The notes beneath the pieces were generated by a model, which did not search any database, was not told the origin of the DNA, and worked only from the letters and a program-made list of their open reading frames with translations. The position numbers were made by a program, and so were the translations under genes. Positions 28,147 to 36,392 of a DNA stretch of 45,348 bases are shown here, piece by piece (the first letter of the stretch is position 1; each line of letters opens with the position of its first letter). The stretch lies in contig JADGEK010000022.1 of assembly GCA_016744395.1 (NCBI GenBank), positions 1 to 45,348 on the forward strand. The letters run 5' to 3'. The DNA comes from Gammaproteobacteria bacterium. Its GTDB lineage: Bacteria > Pseudomonadota > Gammaproteobacteria > GRL18.

Positions 28147-29720
28147 GCGAAGCAAACTCAGTTTTAAATGCTTTCGTCTGGTTAATCCCCTTTTTACCCA
28201 TGTTCGGCACTTTAGCAATTGGCCTTGGTTTTATCAGTGGAAAAAATCGAGGAGAGTCAGGTGAAAATCAAACGACGTTAATTGCTAATGGCACAGCCCT
28301 ACTCTCTTTGCTCATTGTTTTAGCCGTTGATTTACATGCCCTGTTCATTGGTATCCCTGGACATATCGAAGTAGCACAATGGTTTAGAAGTGGTGACTAC
28401 CAAGTCACTTTAAGCTTTAACCTGGATGCCTTTGCACTGGTCATGATGACTCTGGTGGCCGTCATTTCTGTTTTGATGATCCGCTTTTCTGTCAATTATA
28501 TGCATCGTGAAGCAGGTTATCAGCGATTTTTTATGATTATGAACCTGTTTATGGGGGCCATGCTGCTCATTGTCGTATCAGGTAATGTCATTTTAACCTT
28601 CACTGGCTGGGAACTCGCTGGTGTCAGCTCTTATTTATTAATTGCTTACGTCTATGACCGCCCAATTGCCGTAAAAAATGCAACACGAGTTTTTATAACG
28701 AACCGCATTGGCGATGCAGGTTTTATTATTGCAATCTTCTTGTCATTTCATTTGCTTAAGACTTTAGAGTGGACAGAAATTCTGGCCAGTTCAAATTCTT
28801 TAACGCCTTTAGGCAACAACATTCTGGCAGCCAGCTTTATGTTAGCGGCGATTGCCAAATCAGCTCAAGTGCCTTTTGCACCCTGGATTTCACGAGCATT
28901 AGAAGGCCCGACGCCATCCAGTGCAATATTTTACGGTTCGCTCATGGTTCATGCAGGTGTTTATCTGATCATTCGCCTGCAACCTGTACTCGAAAATTCT
29001 CCCATTATTATGAGCATACTCACTTTTATTGGTCTACTCACCGTTTTATATGGCTTTTTTAGTAACCTTGTACAAACTGATGTAAAAAGTAATTTAATTT
29101 TTTCCACCACCTCGCAAGTCGGACTGATGTTTTTCAGTTGTGGGATGGGATGGTTTGAACTGGCCAGCTGGCACCTTGTACTGCATGCTATTTGGCGTGC
29201 TTATCAATTTCTACATGCACCCGCCATTATGCATCTTATGGATCGCAAAACACGCCCTGTTCATCCCCTATTAAAGAAACAAGGCTGGCTATATACTGCC
29301 AGCTTACAACGTTTCTGGCTTGATCCATTTGCAGACTGGCTATTAGTTAAGCCCCTTAAAAGCATAGCCCATGATACAGAACGTTTTGATGAGAAAGTAA
29401 TCAACCGTTTGGTCGGCCTACCAGAACAAACCAGTGCAATTACGTCAATTGCTGACTGGGAAATGCAAGGTTCCAGGTCTCATAAAGTGGCTGAAAAAGA
29501 AGAAGTTTCCCGAGGTCATGGCCTCGCAGGAAAGCTATTGGAAAATCTTGCCGACATGCTTTTCTGGTTTGAAGAACATCTGGTGCTGAAAAGTGGTGGT
29601 GATGGACTTCTTAAGCTGCTTAATATTATCGGTCACTATTTACTTCAAATTGAAGAGTTACTCAGTCAGCCCCGTTATTTGATGTTACTCATTCTGGCAA
29701 CATTTGTAGTCATTATTTAA
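28143..29720 (+). CDS. dabB: DabB-type membrane subunit (NuoL-like) of the inorganic carbon transporter
   Basis: A 525-residue NuoL-family membrane protein. Key residues of the first channel half are Glu157 in FTGWELAGVSSYLL, Lys239 in AIAKSAQVPFAPW and His270 in MVHAGVYLIIR, matching Glu144, Lys229 and His254 of E. coli NuoL. The later HAFFKA-type motif reads HAIWRA, and the last helices of NuoL are replaced by a soluble-looking segment (about 400-500) with one closing hydrophobic helix. This shortened architecture is typical of DabB, the ion-conducting partner of DabA. The ATGA overlap with dabA implies coupled translation and a fixed ratio. Confidence 0.88.
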   Translation: MSEANSVLNAFVWLIPFLPMFGTLAIGLGFISGKNRGESGENQTTLIANGTALLSLLIVLAVDLHALFIGIPGHIEVAQWFRSGDYQVTLSFNLDAFALVMMTLVAVISVLMIRFSVNYMHREAGYQRFFMIMNLFMGAMLLIVVSGNVILTFTGWELAGVSSYLLIAYVYDRPIAVKNATRVFITNRIGDAGFIIAIFLSFHLLKTLEWTEILASSNSLTPLGNNILAASFMLAAIAKSAQVPFAPWISRALEGPTPSSAIFYGSLMVHAGVYLIIRLQPVLENSPIIMSILTFIGLLTVLYGFFSNLVQTDVKSNLIFSTTSQVGLMFFSCGMGWFELASWHLVLHAIWRAYQFLHAPAIMHLMDRKTRPVHPLLKKQGWLYTASLQRFWLDPFADWLLVKPLKSIAHDTERFDEKVINRLVGLPEQTSAITSIADWEMQGSRSHKVAEKEEVSRGHGLAGKLLENLADMLFWFEEHLVLKSGGDGLLKLLNIIGHYLLQIEELLSQPRYLMLLILATFVVII

Positions 29721-29730
29721 GGAGAGCTAA

Positions 29731-31248
29731 ATGACAATTACTGAAATTCATTGGGCTTCTCAATCAGCCTACCCAATATTAAGCTTCTTACAAATTGCAC
29801 CACTCGTGGGAGCCTTTTTTTTATATGGATTCCGCAATTCCAAACATTTATTCAATTTAGGCATCGTCCTGACCTTCATTGAAATGATCTTTGTGGTGGA
29901 TTTATACCAAAGCTTTGACCAAACAAATTCAGCCATGCAGTTTGCTGAGCAATTAACCATTCTGGCCCCGCTGTCTTATCATGCAGCTGTCGATGGTATG
30001 AGCGTTCTGTTTATATTGTTAACAGGTTTATTAAGTATCATGGTCATGGCCTATGGCTCAATTGTGCCGATCGAAAGACCCAAACATGTACCATTTACCA
30101 TCTTAATCATTGAAGCCACTCTAATGAGTTTGTTTACCACAATGGATTTAATGTGGTTTACCTTAATGTCTTTTGTTGAACTGTCTCTTATTGGTTACAT
30201 GCTGCATCGCTGGGCAACCTCACCTGAACGAGATCTTGCTCTATCCCGCTATTTGCAGTTTATGCTCACAGGCATCCTTCTTTTGGCCCTTGGTATTTCA
30301 ATGCTGGGTTGGAATTATACTCATGAAACAGGCAATGCCTGGACATTTGATCTCATGCTGCTCAAAGATGTTGCTGTCAATGAAGACATTCGTTCTATTA
30401 TCTTTTTTCTAATATTTTATGGCCTGGCCGTTCGTATTCCATTATTTCCCCTACATGGTTGGCTGCCTCTGGCAGCAGAACATGGCACCGTTGCAATGGC
30501 ACCCGTTTTTTTATTAGGCCTTAAAGTCGGCATTTATGCCATGATTCGTTTTGTTTTACCTTTGTTGCCTGATGCGGTTATTCAATGGCATGAATATGTA
30601 GTAACCTTTGCCGTAGCAGGTGTATTCTACGCAGCAATCATGGCCATGATGCAGGTGAACCTACGACGTTTACTGTCATTTGCAGTCGTCAGCCATACCA
30701 GCGTCCTTATTATCGGTTTGTTCAGCTTAAATCAAATTGCATTTGAAGGTGCTATATTATTATCAATCAATTTTGGACTGGCCACTTCAGGCTTATTATT
30801 TATGGCGGGTTTTGTCTTTTGGCGTACTGATACCATGCTATTGAAAAAACTGGGGGGCTTATTTGATTACATTCCTTTTATTGGTATTGCCTTTTTGATT
30901 TCAGGCTTAAGCATTGTTGGTATGCCAGGGACTCCAGGTTTTGATGCTGCCCACTTAATATTGGAAGCATCCATTCATCGCTTTGGCGCATTAGTTACGA
31001 TCGCGGCGGCATTGGGTAATGTTGTGGCAGCAGGCTTTCTGCTTTGGGCTTTCCAACGTGCATTTTTATCACCCAAAATTGGGACATGGCATCAAAGAGC
31101 CATCAAGCCAGCCTCTCGTTCTGAAGAGATTCTGGCTGCAATGATTATTCTAATTCTAGTTACCACTGGATTTTATACTGAACCATGGCTCGGCTTAATT
31201 GAAAATTCGATGCACGGCCTGGGTGAGCTTTACAGCCACCTTCACTAA
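29731..31248 (+). CDS. Divergent NuoM-like membrane subunit in the DAB locus
   Basis: A 505-residue NuoM-family protein with about 13-14 hydrophobic segments. Glu150 (FVELSL) and Lys265 (LGLKVGIYAM) are kept, but the central Lys of the VKMPIFPLHGW motif is Arg235 (AVRIPLFPLHGW) and the Glu of the GFIAEL motif is Ala407 (GFDAAHL). It may conduct ions poorly or play a structural role. GGAG lies 7 bases before the ATG; the gap to dabB is 10 bases, so it belongs to the same operon. I know the family but not the exact role of this subtype. Confidence 0.85.
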   Translation: MTITEIHWASQSAYPILSFLQIAPLVGAFFLYGFRNSKHLFNLGIVLTFIEMIFVVDLYQSFDQTNSAMQFAEQLTILAPLSYHAAVDGMSVLFILLTGLLSIMVMAYGSIVPIERPKHVPFTILIIEATLMSLFTTMDLMWFTLMSFVELSLIGYMLHRWATSPERDLALSRYLQFMLTGILLLALGISMLGWNYTHETGNAWTFDLMLLKDVAVNEDIRSIIFFLIFYGLAVRIPLFPLHGWLPLAAEHGTVAMAPVFLLGLKVGIYAMIRFVLPLLPDAVIQWHEYVVTFAVAGVFYAAIMAMMQVNLRRLLSFAVVSHTSVLIIGLFSLNQIAFEGAILLSINFGLATSGLLFMAGFVFWRTDTMLLKKLGGLFDYIPFIGIAFLISGLSIVGMPGTPGFDAAHLILEASIHRFGALVTIAAALGNVVAAGFLLWAFQRAFLSPKIGTWHQRAIKPASRSEEILAAMIILILVTTGFYTEPWLGLIENSMHGLGELYSHLH

Positions 31249-31327
31249 GCCAGAATAAGAAATGACGACAAGAGCAACATTTTACAAAAATGAATTATTT
31301 AAACAATGAACGATTAAGGATGTCCTG

Positions 31328-32857
31328 ATGACTTCAGAGACGGTAACCACACATATAGATTCAACCATAGACTTTCCGATTCTAAGCCTGTTGATATTGA
31401 TACTACCCATTGCATCAATGCTAATCATGTTGACATCCGATCAACTAAAGGCCCGCTGGATTGCATTAATTGCATCAACAAGTAGTTTAATTATATCTCT
31501 ATGGGTTGTTTTTAAGTTTGACCAAAACAATGCTGAATTTCAGTTCATTGAACGACTTCCCTGGATACCCAGTCTGAATATCGATTATATTGTTGGTATT
31601 GATGGTATTTCTGTTCTCTTTTTACCACTCACCAGCCTATTGTTCATTGGCATTATTCTATCCTCCTGGAACAGTATTCGAAGCATGCCACGTTTGTATT
31701 TCATATTGCTACTCCTATTAGAGACAGCCACTTTAGGGATCTTTATTTCTCTCAATACAATACTTTTTTTCATGTTTTGGGAACTGACCCTCATCCCCAT
31801 TTATTTTCTCATCATTTACTGGGGCATTGGGCCAAACCGTCGCTATGCCGCCGTAAAATATACAATGGTTATGATGGCAGGTGGTATACCTTTGCTCTTT
31901 GGTTTTATTATAGCCGCCTTTAATCATGCCACTCTTGCTCATGCGGGAAATCCATCTGGTGAACTTGTTTTTGATTATATAACCTTATTAAATAACCCTC
32001 TTCCCGCAGAATTACAAACTGTTATTTTCTTTTTGTTGCTTCTGGGCTTTGCTTTTAAAGCCCCTATTTTTCCTCTGCATACCTGGTTACCAGCCATCGC
32101 AATGGAGGGCCCTGCAAGTATTGCCGCCATAATGACTGGACTCAAGCTGGGTGCCTATGGCCTGATTCGTTTTACTGTCCCTCTCGCACCAGATGCCGCT
32201 CAAAATTTTCATTGGTTATTAGCAGGTCTTGGCATTACAGGGCTGCTCTATGGTGCGGTAATGGCCGTCAGCCAAACAAACTTGCGTAAAATGCTGGCAT
32301 TTTCCAGTGTCAGTCATGTCGGCCTGGTAATTTTAGGCATCGCTTCATTTTCAATACAAGGCTTACAAGGTGCTTTGTTTCAGTTATTTAATTTCACCAT
32401 AGTCGCAGGTGGAATTTTTATTTTAATTGGTTTTCTGCATCACCGAACGGGTTCAACCGAAGTCGTCAGTTTGGGGGGTGTTGCTAAAACAATGCCTCTA
32501 CTGGCCAGTTTTTTCTTTATCTTTGGTCTTGCAGGGATGGGAGTTCCAGGAACTAATGGCTTTATTGCAGAAAATTTGATTCTAGTCAGTGTACTGGAAA
32601 GTCATACTGGTGCAGGCATTGCTGCTTTAGTTGGGATTGTTTTAGCCGCGGCCTATTTTTTGACAATATACCAACGTGCCTTTTTAGGCCCCGTTAAAAA
32701 TGATGTGATATCAACTGCCATGGATTTGCGTACACGAGAATTATTACTGACACTCGGTTTTTGTATACTGATTATAATTTTCGGAATATTCCCCGATATT
32801 ATTTTAGATATTACCAGAAGTGCTAGCAATGGCTGGATTGAAGCACTGAAAAGATAA
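31328..32857 (+). CDS. NuoM-like proton-translocating subunit, last gene of the DAB locus
   Basis: A 509-residue NuoM-family membrane protein with a complete set of channel charges: Glu152 in FWELTLIPIYFL, Lys244 in AFKAPIFPLHTWLP, Lys273 in GLKLGAYGLIRF and Glu415 in GTNGFIAENL. AGGA lies 7 bases before the ATG. The gap to the preceding gene is 79 bases, wider than the others in the operon and without a terminator hairpin. It ends 23 bases before a convergent gene. With the first NuoM-like subunit and DabB it gives three apparently intact ion modules in one locus. Confidence 0.88.
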   Translation: MTSETVTTHIDSTIDFPILSLLILILPIASMLIMLTSDQLKARWIALIASTSSLIISLWVVFKFDQNNAEFQFIERLPWIPSLNIDYIVGIDGISVLFLPLTSLLFIGIILSSWNSIRSMPRLYFILLLLLETATLGIFISLNTILFFMFWELTLIPIYFLIIYWGIGPNRRYAAVKYTMVMMAGGIPLLFGFIIAAFNHATLAHAGNPSGELVFDYITLLNNPLPAELQTVIFFLLLLGFAFKAPIFPLHTWLPAIAMEGPASIAAIMTGLKLGAYGLIRFTVPLAPDAAQNFHWLLAGLGITGLLYGAVMAVSQTNLRKMLAFSSVSHVGLVILGIASFSIQGLQGALFQLFNFTIVAGGIFILIGFLHHRTGSTEVVSLGGVAKTMPLLASFFFIFGLAGMGVPGTNGFIAENLILVSVLESHTGAGIAALVGIVLAAAYFLTIYQRAFLGPVKNDVISTAMDLRTRELLLTLGFCILIIIFGIFPDIILDITRSASNGWIEALKR

Positions 32858-32879
32858 TGATGAATTTTAAATTATCTTT
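32850..32879. terminator. Possible weak terminator hairpin after the DAB operon
   Basis: AAAGATAAT and ATTATCTTT form 9-base arms with a 12-base loop, overlapping the stop codon of the last DAB gene and lying between convergent genes. All but two pairs are A-T, so the hairpin is weak; no long T tract follows on the plus strand. Confidence 0.3.
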
Positions 32880-32880
32880 C

Positions 32881-34029
32881 CTACTCCAGTTCTTCAACCA
32901 GTCTAAATCCCAAGTCTTTTCCCTTGTAGGTGGGGAAGTTATTATAGCGGACATAGGAGCGAAGGGTTTCTCTAAATGAGTTCCAGCCTCCGCCTCGCAC
33001 AGCAATTGTTTTTCCATCCAAATCATTTGTGTTTATACAGGTTTTTTCTAAGCCTTTATAACGTTTTGTGTAAACAGAGCAAGTCCATTCCCAGACATTC
33101 CCAAATAAATCATGCAGGCCGTATTTATTTGAATCAAAACTACCCACTTCAACTGTTTTAGCACTTTCCCAGAAGTATCGACAGCCATCACAATTAGCAT
33201 CGCCCAAGCCTATCAAGTCATTAAAGCCCAGTTGGCTTTTAAAACCCGTGCGCGTTACGTACTCCCATTCAACTTCAGTTGGCAGGCGAAAGTTTCGCCG
33301 TGTTTTTTTACTCAGCCATTTAGCATAATCTTTGGCATTTTGTAGAGACACATTGATAACGGGTCGATTTCCACGTCCCCATCCCTCATCATCTGGCTTT
33401 TTCCTTTTTGTGGCTCTAGCAAACGCATCATATTGAGAAAATGTTATTTCATATTTACCAATGGCAAAGTGTTTTTTCATTTTTATTCTATGAGGCGGTT
33501 TTTGATCAGGCGAACCATGATTACTCCCCATGATAAAAGAACCTAAAGGGATTTTAACCATTTCTGGAGTATTGTGTTGCTTGGTTGATTTTGTTGTCTT
33601 ATTTTCTTTTTTGGATTTGTCTTTTCTAACAGGGTCAGTTTTTTTAAGATTGAGTTTGGCTAATTTCTTTTTTGAGCGCATTAATAGTCGGTTAGCTTCA
33701 CTATAATATTTACTTTTTTTCCCCACTGTTTCAGTAAAAGCACTTAGGTTATCCCCTGATTTCTCATATTTACCATTAAAATAAAGCGTTTTACCATAAA
33801 AGAAATAAAAATCTTTATGTAATGGCACTTTCATTTTCAACACTTGCCGAAAAGCCTTTTCGGCCTGAGGATAGTTTTCCTGGTTATATGCATTGGATGC
33901 TTTTTTTAAATAGTAGTTAGCATCTTTGCTGTTTTCTTTCGCTTCAGCCTCATGAAATAAAGACAAGGATAAGAATATAGGCAATAGGAGAAAACTGTTC
34001 AATAAAATACATTTTATTATTTTTATCAT
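32881..34029 (-). CDS. Exported SUMF1/FGE-like domain protein with TPR-like N-terminal region
   Basis: The 382-residue protein begins with a signal peptide (about 1-30, ending AEA). Residues 35-120 contain TPR-like repeats (YLKKASNAYNQENYPQAEKAF). A low-complexity Lys/Thr linker follows, then a formylglycine-generating-enzyme sulfatase-modifying fold (about 150-382): IPLGSFIMGS, KYEITFSQYDAFA, RLPTEVEWEYVTR, GLHDLFGNVWEWT and AVRGGGWN. The two catalytic Cys of true FGE, expected soon after the GGxW motif, are absent, so it should not make formylglycine. Such proteins are common near signalling and surface genes and their roles vary. It is divergently placed only with respect to distant genes and lies downstream of the cyclase gene on the same strand. 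Confidence 0.82.
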   Translation of the reverse strand: MIKIIKCILLNSFLLLPIFLSLSLFHEAEAKENSKDANYYLKKASNAYNQENYPQAEKAFRQVLKMKVPLHKDFYFFYGKTLYFNGKYEKSGDNLSAFTETVGKKSKYYSEANRLLMRSKKKLAKLNLKKTDPVRKDKSKKENKTTKSTKQHNTPEMVKIPLGSFIMGSNHGSPDQKPPHRIKMKKHFAIGKYEITFSQYDAFARATKRKKPDDEGWGRGNRPVINVSLQNAKDYAKWLSKKTRRNFRLPTEVEWEYVTRTGFKSQLGFNDLIGLGDANCDGCRYFWESAKTVEVGSFDSNKYGLHDLFGNVWEWTCSVYTKRYKGLEKTCINTNDLDGKTIAVRGGGWNSFRETLRSYVRYNNFPTYKGKDLGFRLVEELE

Positions 34030-34144
34030 AATTTATTTAAAAAAAATGTGCCTGAAAGTCATTTATCTAATACAAAAAACCATCCCAAATCATGCATGGA
34101 TTAAGATATTCATACGTTTAATTCTAGGCACTTATTCTGGAAAG

Positions 34145-36013
34145 TTAAAGGTGGGGAGTGAACATTTTTTCAATAGAGTTTTCACGAGAATTTTTTACAG
34201 CCGATCGGTTTTCCATCGATTTAGAAAAAGAATGATAAGATTTAATGGATTTAATTAAATAAGCATTAATGGGTTCTTTTATACCCTTTAATTTTAGAGG
34301 TGGAGTGGGTATCACAGTCACTCTATTTTGGATCATCTTATAGGTAGCGTGGCTAATCAAAATACCATCATGTTTTGCTAAATGTTCCAACCGCGCAGCA
34401 ATATTCACATTTTCGCCAATTAGAGTAAAATCTCTTCTTGAGTGTCTACTACCAATATCTCCTGAAATCACATGACCTGAGTGGATACCAATGCGCATAT
34501 GAATATCAAGACCTGTTTTTCGACGTAGCTCAGGCAAGGCTTTAAGCATTGCAGCAGCGGCACACACTGATCGAAATGCACCTTCTTCTTGCAAATCAAA
34601 GGAAGCAAAAATACCATCTCCAATGAACTTATCGATCGTGGCATCAAAATGCATGAGCTCTTCAACCATGCGATCAAAATAACTGTTTAAAAAATCAACC
34701 ACTTTTCTTGAAGAAAGTTGGCCTGACATGTGAGTAAACTGCACAATATCAGAAAAGAGCAAAGTCCTGAATTTATCTTCAGCAATAGGTGCAGTATTTT
34801 TATTACTTGAAGAAATATGGGAAATTGTTGAGTCAGGCAAATAGTGACTCATCGCATTTTGATGTTGTTTTAAACGAGTTTCAGCCAAAACCCGCTCCAC
34901 TTCAGCAATCAACCTATCAGGTGAAAAAGGTTTAGTAATAAATGCCTGGATCCCAATCGATCGGATTTTTACCTGATCCGCTTTAGAATCTTTACTGGTT
35001 TCAATAATAATGGGTAGATTATCAAATTTATTTGACTGGCGTATACGACTACAAAGCTCCAGGCCATCAACATAGGGCATATCATAATCAGTGATCAATA
35101 AATCATATGATTGAGAATTGAGTTTTTCCCAGGCTGACAAGCCATCTTCAGCAATATCAACTTGAAAACCCTGTATTTTTAGAGAATTTTTAATCTGATA
35201 CAACATAGTGGCAGAGTCTTCTGCAACCAATATTTTTTCAGGACGCCCTTGTGCATTTTGCGCATTGAGCAAACGCTCAATGCGAGATAGAAGTTCAGGA
35301 ACAACCACTTTGCGAGTGGCTGAATGATCCGATTTAATAATATAATCATCAGCACCCGCACTAAAACCACTCAATATAGCTTTATCCGTCTGTTGTGAAG
35401 ACAATAATAGGACTGGAGTAGATAGTTTTTCCTGTTGCCTGATAATACGGCAAAGTGTAATACCATCAAGTACTGGCATTTCAACATCACTGATAATAAT
35501 ATCAACTGCTTGCTGACGGATAATTTTTAGTGCATGCTCACCATTATCAGCCTCAATAACCTCGTACCCGTCCTGCTCCAAAAAAGGTTTAATCAGCCTT
35601 CGACAAGTTTTACTATCATCAACAAGCAATAGCTTAGTTTTTTGCTCAAATAAAGGGGTAATCGCCTGGCTTAAATCCTGGCGCGAAAAAGGCAGTTGAA
35701 GAAATTTATTGGCACGATGATCAATCGCATTCTCTCGATTCAAGTTATTGGAAGAAATAAAAATCAGACGTGCCTGGCTTAAAGAAGGGTGAGAACGAAT
35801 TCGATCACACACCGAAAGGCCGTCCATATTAGACAACATTGCACGAATAAAAATTAATTCTGGGCGGCAATCAAGAATTTTCTGAAAATAATCAGCTTCA
35901 CTTGAGTGTATGGCCTTGATTTTAAAGCGTTCCCCATCTAATAAAGAAGAGATCAAGCCATCAATTGTTGATGAATCCGTTAATAAAACGGCATTTATTG
36001 TGTGATTATCCAT
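34145..36013 (-). CDS. Triple-receiver class III adenylate/guanylate cyclase
   Basis: A 622-residue cytoplasmic protein with three receiver domains and a C-terminal cyclase. Receiver 1 (about 5-122) has Arg57 where the phosphoacceptor Asp should be. Receiver 2 (about 127-250) and receiver 3 (about 258-375) keep Asp176 and Asp309 and their KP/KS loop Lys. The class III cyclase domain (about 412-592) has both metal-binding Asp residues, Asp422 in LFSDIVQFT and Asp466 in FIGDGIFASF, plus RDFTLIGENVNIAARLE, so it should be active, most likely making cAMP. It appears to be a two-phosphorylation-input cyclase. The sensor kinase is not in the window. The upstream neighbour is a divergent HD-GYP gene. 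Confidence 0.88.
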   Translation of the reverse strand: MDNHTINAVLLTDSSTIDGLISSLLDGERFKIKAIHSSEADYFQKILDCRPELIFIRAMLSNMDGLSVCDRIRSHPSLSQARLIFISSNNLNRENAIDHRANKFLQLPFSRQDLSQAITPLFEQKTKLLLVDDSKTCRRLIKPFLEQDGYEVIEADNGEHALKIIRQQAVDIIISDVEMPVLDGITLCRIIRQQEKLSTPVLLLSSQQTDKAILSGFSAGADDYIIKSDHSATRKVVVPELLSRIERLLNAQNAQGRPEKILVAEDSATMLYQIKNSLKIQGFQVDIAEDGLSAWEKLNSQSYDLLITDYDMPYVDGLELCSRIRQSNKFDNLPIIIETSKDSKADQVKIRSIGIQAFITKPFSPDRLIAEVERVLAETRLKQHQNAMSHYLPDSTISHISSSNKNTAPIAEDKFRTLLFSDIVQFTHMSGQLSSRKVVDFLNSYFDRMVEELMHFDATIDKFIGDGIFASFDLQEEGAFRSVCAAAAMLKALPELRRKTGLDIHMRIGIHSGHVISGDIGSRHSRRDFTLIGENVNIAARLEHLAKHDGILISHATYKMIQNRVTVIPTPPLKLKGIKEPINAYLIKSIKSYHSFSKSMENRSAVKNSRENSIEKMFTPHL

Positions 36014-36392
36014 GAGAAACTCATGCTACCCTCAACCTCAATATAGTAATACAAAATGATTAGAAAATATCTCAAACCACTAATACTATAGGGAGAATTT
36101 ATAAAATTGTCCTTTTCCATCACTGTATCGTCCATTGCAACAGCTTTATTATAGGACGTCTTTAGTAAAAGAAATTATTATTATAACTTTTTAATATCAT
36201 TCGTTATTTTTTAGATAATACATCTTTAACAATATAGATAATATTAGAGTTAATTTCAATAACTTTCTTAATAATGTAAGCTAATTCTATGGTTTCTCTA
36301 ATAAATGTGATAAATACATCAGCTTTTTGGGTTCTATTTATTTATGATAAAACTAAATACTTCATTAATTATATGCATATTGAAGAAAAATA
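36014..36392. other. A+T-rich divergent intergenic region
   Basis: This 379-base gap separates the divergent cyclase and HD-GYP genes and must hold both promoters. It is very A+T-rich and I see no clear -35/-10 pair, strong palindrome or small gene in it. Confidence 0.45.

Noticed and set aside
31262..31309. 15-codon frame between the last two NuoM-like genes
   Set aside because: It is very short, has no ribosome binding site and shows no protein-like features.
23272..32857. A respiratory complex I (nuo) operon
   Set aside because: Only antiporter-like subunits occur; nuoA-K, the NADH module and the quinone-binding subunits are missing, and a DUF2309/DabA gene sits in the middle.
23272..32857. 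An Mrp-type multisubunit Na+/H+ antiporter
   Set aside because: The small subunits MrpB, C, E, F and G are absent and the DabA active site is intact.
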